From positions 47,909-111,908 of the forward strand of contig JBPOIK010000112.1 in assembly GCA_052034525.1 (NCBI GenBank): a stretch of 64,000 nucleotides of DNA, written 5' to 3'. Positions 42,301 through 51,609 of this stretch are shown piece by piece. A program made the translations under genes and the position numbers. Numbering within the stretch: position 1 is the first letter of the stretch; each line of letters opens with the position of its first letter. A model generated the notes under the pieces. The model did not search any database, was not told where the DNA came from, and worked only from the letters and a program-made list of their open reading frames with translations. The stretch comes from JAFGJQ01 sp052034525. GTDB lineage: Bacteria > Planctomycetota > Phycisphaerae > UBA1845.

Positions 42301-44709
42301 ATGAGTTACAAGACGACGATTGGACTGGCCTTCGCCCTGGTCATCGTGCTCGGCGGCCTGTGGCTCGCCAGGGGCTACCGGGCGAAACAGGAGGTGGAGT
42401 CGAGCAGACTCTCCTCATTCCAGGTCAGGGAGGATCGGGCGGCGCGACCCCTGTTTCCCGAGGCCATCGGCGATCCGGTCCGGATTGAGCTGGAGTTGAA
42501 GGGCCAGCCGAAATGCGTGTTTGTCCGTCAGCCGGCGGAGGGGGACGAGCCGGCCGGCTGGAGAATGATCGAGCCGGCGGAGGCCCCCGCGCAGGACTGG
42601 TCGGTCCGCAGCATCGCCACGACCTTCGCGGAACTGAAGTATTCGGTGAAATACGAACCGGGGCAGGACGGCGCGGTGAAACCGGACGCGGCCGGCCTGG
42701 ACCCGCCGCGGGCCGTGGTCACCCTGATCGACGAGAAGGACCAGTCGGTTCGGATTCGCGTGGGGGACGATGCGGATATCACCAGCGCCTATGTGCAGAT
42801 CGGCGACGCTCCGGAAATCTATCTTGTCAAGACCGCGCTGAAGCACGTGCTGAAGCAGAACGCCCGCGACTACCGCGACCTGCGCCTGGTGGATTTCGTG
42901 CCGGATAAGTGCGTGCGATTGGAGATCGAGCATCATCCGGCGGGCGAGCCGGCGGCGATTTATGCCCTGGTGAAGCGCGGCACGGGTTGGGAGTTCGAGG
43001 CCCCGTTCCACGCCGAGGCGGTGACCGCGAAGGTTCGCAGCGTGCTGGCGGCCGTCGGACGGCTCAGCGCGATGTCGTGGGCGGAGGCGGAGGGTCAGTC
43101 GCCGGCGACGTTCGGCCTGGACGCGCCGGAGTTGATCGTTCGGGCCACCGTGGAGGAGACGGTCGAGCCGCCCGCCGCGGAGCCGACCACGCAGCCCGCC
43201 GCGCCCGAGGTGAAGACGACGGTTCACGAGGTTCGGGTGTCGGCCCTGGGGCCGCTGGACCGGGAGGATCAGCGTTATGTCCAACTCGCCGGAGATCCGT
43301 CCGTGGCGCTCCTGGCCAAGGGCACGGTGGACACGCTGGTTCCGAACGTGGCGGAATGGCGTGAGATGGGCGTCACGTCGACGGACGTGATGCGGGCGGA
43401 GCGCATCGACCTGACGGTCGACGGGGTGGAAGGTCAGATTCATCGGGAGGCGGCGCTGTGGCGGTTCGCCGACGGGATGCCGGCGGACGCCAGGGAAGTG
43501 ACGGGGTTGCTCAACACGGTGCGGGAACTGAAAGCGCAGTCTTTCGTGCCGGCGGCGGACGCGGAAGCGTCGGCGGCCCTGGACGCGCCGGAAGCGCGAA
43601 TCGTGTTGACCCTTCCGGGCGACGAGGGCGCCGAAACGATCGAGATTGGCGGATTCGCCGACCCCCGCACCCAGCGTCTGCGATATGTGCGGGCCGGTTC
43701 GGCCAACGAGATCGCCAAGGTCCTCCGAGAGAACGTGGATCCGCTTCTGCGGTCGCCGACGGAGTATCACGACCGGCAACTGTTTGATTTCGCGACGAGC
43801 CAGCTTGAACGGTTGACGCTGAACCGGACCAATCCGGTGACCGGGCTGCCGACGGAGTGCGTGCTAGAGCAGAAGGGTGAGGCCTGGCTGATGCTTGAGC
43901 CCGTGGAAGGCGACACAGACTCGGCCGCGGTCGACAAACTGACGTCGAGCTTGGCGTCCCTGCGGGCGGCGGAGGTTCTTCCGGCCGAGACGGATCCGGC
44001 CGCCGTGGGGCTGGAATCCCCCGACATCACGATCACGCTGATCCGCCAGCCGCCGGCGATCACGAAGCTGGTGCAGGTGGAGGCCCAGACGCAACCGGCC
44101 GAGGGAGAGGAGTCGCCGCCGGCGTTCCGAACGGAGAGCGTCGTGCCGGAAGAAGAGGAGTACAAGCTGCTGGTCAGTCGACACGAGGGCAAGGTATATG
44201 GCAAGCGGTTTGACGCGCCGGCTGTCTATGTGCTGGACCCGAAGCTGTACGACGCGCTGACGGCCGAGTTTCGGGCACGCAGTCTGTTTGACTTCGCGAC
44301 CGGGGCCGTTGGCAAGGTGACCGTGCAAGGCCCGGACGGCGAGGATGGATTCGTCCGGGACGACGGGTGGAAATACGCGCCGGAGCCGGACATTCCGGTG
44401 GACGGTAAGAAAGTCGACAACTACCTGGTGCAGCTTGCCGACCTGAAGGCGGAGCGTTTCGTCGCGTTCGGCGTGAATCCGGACGAACTCCACGGATACG
44501 GCCTGGACAACCCGCAATGGCGCGTGACGGTGCGGGTGGACGATGAGGAGCAGAGCCTGCTCGTTTCCGCGACCGTCTGCGACAAGGTGCCGGGGCAGTT
44601 GCAGTATGCGATGATGGGCGGCGTGGACGAGGTATTCCTGGTGAGTCCGAACACCATTCAGCGGTTCCGGATCGCCCTGGCCGAGTTCGCCCCGTCCCCG
44701 ACGCCGTAA
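42301..44709 (+). CDS. DUF4340 membrane-anchored protein
   Basis: An 802-residue protein with an N-terminal membrane anchor (about 5-24, TTIGLAFALVIVLGGLWLA) and a periplasmic body of repeated DUF4340-type units. Each unit has the pattern FGLDAPE/YGLDNPQ followed by beta strands (ATFGLDAPELIVRATV, AVGLESPDITITLIR, GYGLDNPQWRVTVRVDD). Linkers are rich in Pro and Thr (AAEPTTQPAAPEVKTT). It starts 6 bases after the GldG-like stop, so it is the last gene of the operon. DUF4340 proteins co-occur with GldFG-type transporters in several phyla. The function is unknown, probably a periplasmic partner of the exporter. Confidence 0.88.
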   Translation: MSYKTTIGLAFALVIVLGGLWLARGYRAKQEVESSRLSSFQVREDRAARPLFPEAIGDPVRIELELKGQPKCVFVRQPAEGDEPAGWRMIEPAEAPAQDWSVRSIATTFAELKYSVKYEPGQDGAVKPDAAGLDPPRAVVTLIDEKDQSVRIRVGDDADITSAYVQIGDAPEIYLVKTALKHVLKQNARDYRDLRLVDFVPDKCVRLEIEHHPAGEPAAIYALVKRGTGWEFEAPFHAEAVTAKVRSVLAAVGRLSAMSWAEAEGQSPATFGLDAPELIVRATVEETVEPPAAEPTTQPAAPEVKTTVHEVRVSALGPLDREDQRYVQLAGDPSVALLAKGTVDTLVPNVAEWREMGVTSTDVMRAERIDLTVDGVEGQIHREAALWRFADGMPADAREVTGLLNTVRELKAQSFVPAADAEASAALDAPEARIVLTLPGDEGAETIEIGGFADPRTQRLRYVRAGSANEIAKVLRENVDPLLRSPTEYHDRQLFDFATSQLERLTLNRTNPVTGLPTECVLEQKGEAWLMLEPVEGDTDSAAVDKLTSSLASLRAAEVLPAETDPAAVGLESPDITITLIRQPPAITKLVQVEAQTQPAEGEESPPAFRTESVVPEEEEYKLLVSRHEGKVYGKRFDAPAVYVLDPKLYDALTAEFRARSLFDFATGAVGKVTVQGPDGEDGFVRDDGWKYAPEPDIPVDGKKVDNYLVQLADLKAERFVAFGVNPDELHGYGLDNPQWRVTVRVDDEEQSLLVSATVCDKVPGQLQYAMMGGVDEVFLVSPNTIQRFRIALAEFAPSPTP

Positions 44710-44750
44710 GACAGCCGCCGCGTGCGGAATCCCTCGAGCCGGGCCTGTCA

Positions 44751-46127
44751 TCAGGGTCCCGGGTTGAGGGGAATCGGCGCGGGCGGAAGGATGCCTTTCT
44801 GCCGGTAGATGGGACGCACGAGCGGCCGCAGCGTGCGAAGGCGGCCGGCAAACAGCAGCCCGCCCGCCAGGCAGCAGCCTCCGCCGATTCTCAGCGTCCA
44901 CGGCGTGCCGATGGCGTGCGCCAGCGCGCCGGCCAGCAGATTGCCGAACGGCATCATCCCCACGAACGCCATAGTGTACAGGCTCATCACCCGCCCGCGC
45001 TTGTCGTCGTCGACGATGGTCTGGAGCACCGTGTTGCAGGACGCGATGTGCAGCATCATTCCCGAGCCGGTCAGAAACATGCACGGCAAGGCCGTCCACA
45101 GCGAACGCGTGAAAGCGACCCCGATCAGCCCCAGTCCGAACACCACGGCGCCCAGCGCCAGAATCCGCCCCAGACCGAGGACGGACGGACGCGAGGCCAG
45201 ATACACGGCGCCCAGGATCGCACCGAACCCCGTCGCCGCCAGCAGAAATCCCAGCGCTGTCGGGCCGCCGTGCAGCACGCGATCCGCAAACGGAGGCATC
45301 AGCGTGCTGTAGCACATGCCCATCAGGCTGCACAGAGTCAGCAGGAGCAGGATGTCGCGAATGGGGGGGAAACCGAACGCATAGGAGAAGCCTTCCACCA
45401 CTCCCCGGACCAGCGGAATGCCCGTGGGTGGGGAAGGACGCCGCGACAGGCGCATGGCGGCCAGGGCCACGATGACCGCCAGATAGCTGATCGCGTTCAG
45501 GGTGAAACAGAGGGCCTCGCCAACGGCCGCGATGAGCACGCCCGCCAGGGCGGGGCCGAGAAGCTGGGCCCCGTTGACCAGGAACGAATTGAGGGCGATG
45601 GCGTTGCCCAGATCGCTTGAGCGGTCCACCATCTCCACGACGAACGCCTGCCGCGCGGGCATGTCGAATGCGTTCACGATGCCCAACACCGTTGCGAGCA
45701 CCAGCACGTGTGCATACGTGATCTGGCCCGTGGCCGTCAGCACCGCCAGAAGCGACGCCTGCACCAGCGCCACCGCCTGGGTCAGTACGAGGAGGCGGCG
45801 AAGGCTCCAGCGGTCGGCCAGTACGCCGGCGAACGGTGCCAGGGTCAAGATGGGGATCTGTCCGACGAAGCCCACCGCCCCCAGATGCAGGGTGGAGTGG
45901 GTCAACCGGTATACCAGCCAGCTCAGCGTGATCCGCTCCATCCACGTGCCGATCAGCGAAATCCCCTGCCCGACGAAAAAAAGGCGGTAGTTGCGATGCC
46001 GAAGCGCCCGCCACGCGTGTCCGAAACGCCGCAGGCGGCCGCCAGCCGGCGCGGTGACCGGCTCGTCCGCCGGGTTGGCTGTGGCGGGTCGGCGAGGTGG
46101 GGGAGAATCGGTGCCGAGTCGGGCCAT
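44751..46127 (-). CDS. MFS exporter, EntS-like
   Basis: A 458-residue major facilitator protein of the EntS/DUF894 group. It opens RHRNYRLFFVGQGISLIGTWMERITLSWLVYRLT, typical of that group, followed by twelve predicted helices. The MFS signature GVLADRWSLRRLLVLTQ lies in the 2-3 loop. VLHGGPTALGFLLAATGFGAILGA begins the second half. The N-terminal 25 residues are polar and Pro-rich. ATG 46127 follows GAAGGA by 9 bases. It is divergent from rpsA with a 442-bp gap. A siderophore or drug export role is known for relatives; the substrate here is unknown. Confidence 0.9.
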   Translation of the reverse strand: MARLGTDSPPPRRPATANPADEPVTAPAGGRLRRFGHAWRALRHRNYRLFFVGQGISLIGTWMERITLSWLVYRLTHSTLHLGAVGFVGQIPILTLAPFAGVLADRWSLRRLLVLTQAVALVQASLLAVLTATGQITYAHVLVLATVLGIVNAFDMPARQAFVVEMVDRSSDLGNAIALNSFLVNGAQLLGPALAGVLIAAVGEALCFTLNAISYLAVIVALAAMRLSRRPSPPTGIPLVRGVVEGFSYAFGFPPIRDILLLLTLCSLMGMCYSTLMPPFADRVLHGGPTALGFLLAATGFGAILGAVYLASRPSVLGLGRILALGAVVFGLGLIGVAFTRSLWTALPCMFLTGSGMMLHIASCNTVLQTIVDDDKRGRVMSLYTMAFVGMMPFGNLLAGALAHAIGTPWTLRIGGGCCLAGGLLFAGRLRTLRPLVRPIYRQKGILPPAPIPLNPGP

Positions 46128-46373
46128 GTGGGCGTTTCCTTCAGCCAGACTGAATTAATCGCCGCGGCTGAAGGGGGAAATTGTACGCCAGATGGGCCGA
46201 GACGCGAAATCCAGCCCCCGATGGCGGCGGTTCGATCCGGCATTTGCTGGGAGTATCCCCTTGGCGACCATCCGTGGGCGTGTGGGTTGCCGACCGGTCT
46301 TCGAGGTCCGCTGGCGGGTTTTCGCGGGGTCGCAAGGCGTTTCGGGCCTTGAAATAGGGCCATCCCGCCCCGT

Positions 46374-46401
46374 TTGCAGTTTGGGGCGGTTCCGCTACCA
46401 T
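46374..46401 (+). promoter_or_regulatory. Possible promoter of rpsA
   Basis: TTGCAG (46374-46379), a 16-bp spacer and TACCAT (46396-46401, four of six). The match is moderate, but it is the only candidate I see in the region. Confidence 0.3.
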
Positions 46402-46546
46402 TGGGGCTTCCCCGTGTGGAGGTCGCACGCAGACGGTCTGCGCGCCCGCGCGGGAGAACCCGGCCCGGACGAACTCCGGCCGCCGTCGGGGCATCAGCGC
46501 CTCGTGCGGGGGAGTCGAAGAGCCGGGGTACAGGCCTCGCCGGTCG

Positions 46547-46558
46547 TGTGCCGGCACA
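46547..46558 (+). promoter_or_regulatory. Palindrome in the rpsA ribosome-binding region
   Basis: TGTGCCGGCACA is a perfect 12-bp palindrome ending 11 bases before the rpsA ATG (46570), where a Shine-Dalgarno should be. rpsA itself has none. In E. coli, rpsA also lacks a strong SD and is autoregulated through leader structure, so an analogous translational control is plausible. Confidence 0.4.
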
Positions 46559-46569
46559 TTGAAAAACTC

Positions 46570-48369
46570 ATGGTAGACTACAATCTGATCAGCCAACTGG
46601 ACGACACGCGAGACGAACTGGATTCGGTGCTGGCCGACCTCTCGGCCGACTCCAGCCTGCTGGACATGGACTCGATGATCAAGGCCGAGTCCGACACCCT
46701 GAAGGCGGGTACGCTGCTGAAGGGGCGGATTGTCGGGCGGGCGGGCGACGACGTTGTGGTGGACGTCGGGCTCAAGAGCGAGGGGGTCATTCCTCACGGG
46801 GAATGGGATGACAAGAGCGCCATCGATATCGGCGACGAGGTCGATGTTTGGTTGGACACGATCGAATCCGACAGCGGGCTGATCGTGCTGTCGAAGCGCA
46901 AGGCCGACCGCCTGCTGAACTGGCAGCGGATCGTCGAAACCAAGCACGAAGGGAACACGGTCCGCGGGCGCGTCATGCGGAAGATCAAGGGGGGCCTGCT
47001 GGTGGATATCGGGTACCCCGTCTTTCTGCCGGCGTCGCAGGTCGACATCCGCCGGCCGGGCGACATCGGCGAGTTCATCGGCCGCGAGATCGAGGCGAAG
47101 ATTCTGAAAATTGACGCGGAGCGCAAGAACATCGTCATTTCGCGTCGGAAACTGATCGAAGAGGAGCGGACGACCGCCAAGGAGAACCTGCTGCGCGACA
47201 TCGAGGTGGGCCAGGTCCGACGCGGCATCGTCAAGAACATCGCGGAGTTCGGGGCGTTTGTGGATCTGGGCGGCATCGACGGTCTGCTCCACATTACGGA
47301 CATGAGCTGGGACCGCATCGGCCATCCATCGGAGCTGCTGCGCATCGACGACGAGATCGAGATCAAGGTGCTCAGCGTCGACAAGGACAAGGAGAAGGTG
47401 GCCCTGGGCCTCAAGCAGTTGAAGGAGAGCCCGTGGGAGAACATCGAGGCGCGGTATCCGGTCAATACGCGGGTCAAGGGCGAGGTGGTGAACATCGTGC
47501 CCTATGGCGCGTTCGTGAAACTCGAGCCGGGCGTGGAAGGCCTGGTGCATATCAGCGAAATGAGCTGGACCCGGCGGATCAATCACCCGTCCGAGCTGCT
47601 GCATGAGGGGCAGCCGGTGGATGTGATGGTGCTGGAGATCAACAAGGGCAAGCAGGAGATTTCGCTGGGCCTGAAGCAGACCGAGGTGAACCCCTGGACG
47701 CAGGTGGCGGCCAAGTATCCGCCGAACACGCGGATTCGCGGTCGGGTTCGCAACCTGACGAATTATGGGGCGTTCGTGGAGGTGGAGGAGGGAATCGACG
47801 GACTCCTGCACGTGTCCGATATGAGTTGGACCAAGAAGATCAGCCACCCCCAGGAGATGCTGCAGAAGGGCGACGAGGTGGAGTGCGTGGTGCTGAAAGT
47901 CGAGGAGGACAAGCAGCGCATCGCCCTGGGACTCAAGCAGTTGCACGAAGATCCCTGGCTGCGGGCCGTGCCCGAGAACTACATCCCCGGCCAGATCGTG
48001 GAGGGAACGGTCACCAAGATCACGAATTTCGGCGTGTTTGTCGAGCTGGAGCAGGACCTCGAGGGTCTGTTGCACGTGAGCGAATTGGCCGATCATAAGG
48101 TCGAAGACCCGCACGAGGTGGTCAAGATCGGGGACAAGCTGCAGGTCAAGATCCTGCGCGTGGATCCCCAGGAACGGAAAATCGGGCTTTCCAAGAAGCG
48201 GGCGGAATGGTCGGCGGAGCACGATCCGTACGCCGGCGAGCCGGCTCGTCCGCGGCGAGGCGGGTTGCAATCCCCCGGTTCGGAGCCGATGGACCTCATT
48301 ACCGGAGTGCCGTTCTTGTCGCCTGCGCCCAGCAGTGACGCCAGGGACGACACGGAGTTGGACGAGTAG
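46570..48369 (+). CDS. rpsA: 30S ribosomal protein S1
   Basis: A 599-residue protein with six S1 RNA-binding domains, roughly at residues 48-110, 128-193, 213-282, 298-368, 385-455 and 472-540. Typical unit signatures are GAFVDLGGIDGLLHITDMSW, GAFVKLEPGVEGLVHISEMS and GVFVELEQDLEGLLHVSELA, with LGLKQ linkers between domains. It brings mRNA to the small subunit. The last 60 residues are a low-complexity acidic/Pro tail. I chose ATG 46570 because homology starts soon after. No Shine-Dalgarno is visible, which is normal for rpsA. The sigma factor gene follows 45 bp downstream. Confidence 0.95.
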   Translation: MVDYNLISQLDDTRDELDSVLADLSADSSLLDMDSMIKAESDTLKAGTLLKGRIVGRAGDDVVVDVGLKSEGVIPHGEWDDKSAIDIGDEVDVWLDTIESDSGLIVLSKRKADRLLNWQRIVETKHEGNTVRGRVMRKIKGGLLVDIGYPVFLPASQVDIRRPGDIGEFIGREIEAKILKIDAERKNIVISRRKLIEEERTTAKENLLRDIEVGQVRRGIVKNIAEFGAFVDLGGIDGLLHITDMSWDRIGHPSELLRIDDEIEIKVLSVDKDKEKVALGLKQLKESPWENIEARYPVNTRVKGEVVNIVPYGAFVKLEPGVEGLVHISEMSWTRRINHPSELLHEGQPVDVMVLEINKGKQEISLGLKQTEVNPWTQVAAKYPPNTRIRGRVRNLTNYGAFVEVEEGIDGLLHVSDMSWTKKISHPQEMLQKGDEVECVVLKVEEDKQRIALGLKQLHEDPWLRAVPENYIPGQIVEGTVTKITNFGVFVELEQDLEGLLHVSELADHKVEDPHEVVKIGDKLQVKILRVDPQERKIGLSKKRAEWSAEHDPYAGEPARPRRGGLQSPGSEPMDLITGVPFLSPAPSSDARDDTELDE

Positions 48370-48414
48370 TCTCGTCCTGAACACGGAACACGGGATGGCG
48401 ACGGAGCGACACCG

Positions 48415-49341
48415 TTGCTCTGCGCCCTGTTACAGGGTTCTGAAGCCATCGCACTGGACATCGGACTGCAAACGTACCTTCGGCAGATCAACAAGGCGCC
48501 CTTGCTGTCGGCCGAGGAAGAGCGGGAGCTCGCGGAGACCATCCGGCGTGCTCTCGAGCTGGCGGAGCGCTTCCGCAAGGGCCAGTGTTCGCTGGCCGAA
48601 CGGGAAACCGCGGAACAGGATGCCGCCCTGGCCCGGGAGCGCATGGTCAGCTCGAACCTGCGCCTGGTCGTGAACATCGCCAAAAAATACGCCAAGCGCG
48701 GCGCGTCGCTCAGCGACCTGATCAACGAGGGAAACCTCGGGCTGCTGCGGGCGGTGGAGGGGTACGATCCGGATCACGAAACCCGCTTCAGCACGTATGC
48801 CTCCTGGTGGATCAAGCAGGCGATCAAGCGCAGCCTGATCAACAGCATCCAGCCCATTCACATTCCGGCGTACATGGTGGAGATGATCGCCAAAATGCGG
48901 CAGGCGCAGGAGATGTATGAGGAGAAGGAGGGCCGCAAGCCCAGCATCTCCGAGCTCTCCGACTACATGCAGCTTCCGGAGAAAAAGGTCCGCATTATTC
49001 GCAAGGCGGTCAAGGCGTTCGCATCGCCCACGCAGTCCGGAGACGACGGGTCCGGCGTGCCCCTCACGGAGATGCTCGCCGACCAGAAGACCCCCTCGCC
49101 GGAAGCCCGGATGTTCTTCGATTCGGAAGCGCGCATGCTCAAGGAGATGCTCGACTCCATCAGCGAGCGCGAGGCCACCATTCTGCGGCTGCGGTTCGGC
49201 CTCGAGGGCGCGGGGCCCATGACCCTCAAAGACATCGGCAAGAAAGTCGGCCTCACCCGCGAGCGGGTCCGCCAGATCGAACGCGAAGCACTCCGCAAAC
49301 TGGAGGAGTTCTTCAAACTCAAGGAGGAAAGCAAGGCGTAG
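48415..49341 (+). CDS. RpoD-family RNA polymerase sigma factor
   Basis: A 308-residue group 1/2 sigma-70 factor. Region 1.2 is DIGLQTYLRQINKAPLLSAEEE. Region 2 spans SNLRLVVNIAKKYAKRGASL to FSTYASWWIKQAIKR, covering core binding and the -10-binding helix. Region 3 includes IHIPAYMVEMIAKM. Region 4 ends GLTRERVRQIEREALRKL, the -35-binding helix. It lacks region 1.1 and the long non-conserved insertion of E. coli RpoD. The only start with support is TTG 48415, with GGAG 8 bases upstream; the next Met would cut region 2. It lies 45 bp behind rpsA, possibly in one transcript. Whether it is the housekeeping factor cannot be decided. Confidence 0.93.
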   Translation: MLCALLQGSEAIALDIGLQTYLRQINKAPLLSAEEERELAETIRRALELAERFRKGQCSLAERETAEQDAALARERMVSSNLRLVVNIAKKYAKRGASLSDLINEGNLGLLRAVEGYDPDHETRFSTYASWWIKQAIKRSLINSIQPIHIPAYMVEMIAKMRQAQEMYEEKEGRKPSISELSDYMQLPEKKVRIIRKAVKAFASPTQSGDDGSGVPLTEMLADQKTPSPEARMFFDSEARMLKEMLDSISEREATILRLRFGLEGAGPMTLKDIGKKVGLTRERVRQIEREALRKLEEFFKLKEESKA

Positions 49342-49568
49342 GATGGCGTTCCGCGTCGGGCTGTGAATTGCCGGTTCGCCCCGGCGAAGCCCGCGCGACA
49401 CGCGACCGTACCCCTTCCACCGCGCCCCGCTGCCAGCGCCACCACCCCGCCAGCCAGCCCGTTTTCCGCAACCACCGTCCGGGTCGCATTCGGCCTGATT
49501 TGCGGTTAGAATCGCCCTCCGGATGCGACGGTCTCCGATCAACCTTTTGTGCGGAGTGAACGACGATC

Positions 49569-51575
49569 GTGCATACACCATCCAGACTGGACACACTGTG
49601 CATCAATACGCTCAGAACCCTGGCCATGGACGCCATTCAGCAGGCCAACTCCGGTCATCCGGGGGCGGCCATGGCGCTGGCCCCGGTGGCCTACACGCTC
49701 TTTGCACGCCATTTGCGTTTCAATCCGGCCAATCCCCGGTTTGCCAACCGTGATCGTTTCGTGCTTTCGGCGGGCCACGCGTCCATGTTGCTGTACGGCA
49801 CGCTGCATCTGTCGGGCTACGACGTCTCGCTCGACGACATCCGGCGGTTCCGGCAGTTGGGCAGTCGATGCCCCGGCCATCCGGAATATGGCGAGTTACC
49901 GGGCGTGGAGATCACCACGGGACCGCTCGGACAGGGTGCGGCCGCCAGCGTGGGAATGGCGATGGCCGAACGATGGCTTCGCGGGCGGTTCAATCGCCCG
50001 GGCCACGAGATCGTGGGGTATCGCGTGTTCGCCGTGCTGGGCGACGGGTGCATGATGGAGGGCGTTACCGCGGAGGCGGCATCCCTGGCCGGTCACCTGG
50101 AGTTGAGCAACCTGATCTGGATCTATGACAGCAATCACATCAGCATCGACGGCTCCACCGACCTCGCGTTCACCGAGGACGTAGCGGCTCGATTCGCGGC
50201 GTATGGCTGGCGGGTGCTGACGGTGGCCGACGCCAACGACGTGAACGCCGTGCATGAGGCCCTGGCGTCGGCGGCCGAAACGGCGGATCGACCGACCCTG
50301 GTGAAGATCACCAGCGTCATCGGATACGGAGCGCCGACGAAGGCCGGAACGGCGTCCGCCCACGGAGAGCCTCTGGGGGAAGAGGAGATTCGAAAGGCGA
50401 AGGTGTTTTACGGGTGGGATCCGGAGGCGAAGTTCCTGGTGCCCGGGGACGTGCGGCAGCATATGACCGTACCGCTCCAAGAACGCGGCGAGCGGCTGGA
50501 ACGGGAATGGAACGATCGGTTTGCCGCGTACGCACGGGCCCATCCGGCTCTGGCCGCCGAGTGGAGCCACGTGCAGTCGGGGACTCTGCCGGCGGACTGG
50601 GACGCGCAACTGCCGGTGTTTCCCGCCGACAAAAAGGGGATGGCCAGCCGGGCGGCCGGTGGGAAGGTGCTTCAGGCCGTGGCGGCCGCGGTGCCGTGGT
50701 TGATCGGAGGCGCCGCGGACCTGACGCCCTCGACCAAGACCTACGTTCAGGGCAGCGAGGATTTCCAGGGCGGCAGTTACGAGAACCGGAACATCCGCTT
50801 CGGCGTGCGTGAGCACGCGATGGCGGCCACGTGCAACGGGCTGGCCCTGGCGGGGCTGCGTGCGTTCGGGGCGACTTTTCTGGTATTTGCGGACTACTGT
50901 CGCCCTTCGATTCGTCTGGCCGCGATGATGAAGCTGCCGGTGATCTATGTTTTTACCCATGACAGCATCGGAGTGGGCGAGGACGGCCCGACCCATCAGC
51001 CGGTCGAGCACCTGGCGTCGCTGCGGGCGATCCCGAACCTGGACGTCGTGCGGCCGGGTGACGCCAACGAAGTGACAGAGGCCTGGCGGTACGCCATGCA
51101 GCGGACGGACGGTCCGGTGGCGCTGGCGTTGAGCCGGCAGAACCTGCCCACGCTGGATCGGGAGTTGCTGGCGCCGGCGAGCGGCGCGCGGCGGGGCGGA
51201 TATATCCTCGCGGACGCGGCGGGTGATCCGCAGGTCATCCTGATCGGCACCGGCTCGGAACTCCTGCTGTGCGTACAGGCTTATGAGCAGTTGACGGCCC
51301 GGGGCGTGCGGGCCCGCGTCGTGTCGATGCCTTGCACCAGTCTGTTCGACCGGCAGGATGCGGCGTACCGCGAACAGGTGTTGCCTGCTTCCTGCCTGGC
51401 CCGGGTGGCGGTGGAAGCGGGCGTGGCCTGGGGGTGGCAGAAATACGTTGGGTCGCGGGGGATCGTCCTGGCGTTGGATCAGTTCGGGGCGTCGGCGCCG
51501 TGTGACGAAGTGATGACGCATTTTGGATTCACCGCGGAGAATGTGGTCGAGGCGGCGCAGCGCGCGATGGCCTGA
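49569..51575 (+). CDS. tkt: Transketolase
   Basis: A 668-residue thiamine-diphosphate enzyme of the pentose phosphate pathway, moving two-carbon units between sugars. It begins CINTLRTLAMDAIQQANSGHPGAAM, the family start. The ThDP fold is marked by GDGCMMEGVTAEAASLAGHL and the Mg-binding ...IWIYDSNHISIDG. The second domain has RNIRFGVREHAMAATCNGLA with the catalytic Glu in VREHAM. VFTHDSIGVGEDGPTHQP follows. The start is GTG 49569 with GGAG 12 bases ahead. Transaldolase starts 34 bp after its stop, so the two form an operon. Confidence 0.96.
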   Translation: MHTPSRLDTLCINTLRTLAMDAIQQANSGHPGAAMALAPVAYTLFARHLRFNPANPRFANRDRFVLSAGHASMLLYGTLHLSGYDVSLDDIRRFRQLGSRCPGHPEYGELPGVEITTGPLGQGAAASVGMAMAERWLRGRFNRPGHEIVGYRVFAVLGDGCMMEGVTAEAASLAGHLELSNLIWIYDSNHISIDGSTDLAFTEDVAARFAAYGWRVLTVADANDVNAVHEALASAAETADRPTLVKITSVIGYGAPTKAGTASAHGEPLGEEEIRKAKVFYGWDPEAKFLVPGDVRQHMTVPLQERGERLEREWNDRFAAYARAHPALAAEWSHVQSGTLPADWDAQLPVFPADKKGMASRAAGGKVLQAVAAAVPWLIGGAADLTPSTKTYVQGSEDFQGGSYENRNIRFGVREHAMAATCNGLALAGLRAFGATFLVFADYCRPSIRLAAMMKLPVIYVFTHDSIGVGEDGPTHQPVEHLASLRAIPNLDVVRPGDANEVTEAWRYAMQRTDGPVALALSRQNLPTLDRELLAPASGARRGGYILADAAGDPQVILIGTGSELLLCVQAYEQLTARGVRARVVSMPCTSLFDRQDAAYREQVLPASCLARVAVEAGVAWGWQKYVGSRGIVLALDQFGASAPCDEVMTHFGFTAENVVEAAQRAMA

Positions 51576-51609
51576 CGCCCGGCGTCCTCGTGTGAGCAGG
51601 GAGGCGTGG

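Larger units (their letters stand above)
46128..46569. other. Divergent region MFS / rpsA with long rpsA leader
   Basis: This 442-bp gap serves the MFS gene leftwards and rpsA rightwards. A possible rpsA promoter is at 46374-46401, which would give a leader of about 155 nt. A 12-bp palindrome sits in the leader next to the start codon. The open frame through 46192-46569 upstream of rpsA lacks S1 homology and is not counted as coding. Confidence 0.4.
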
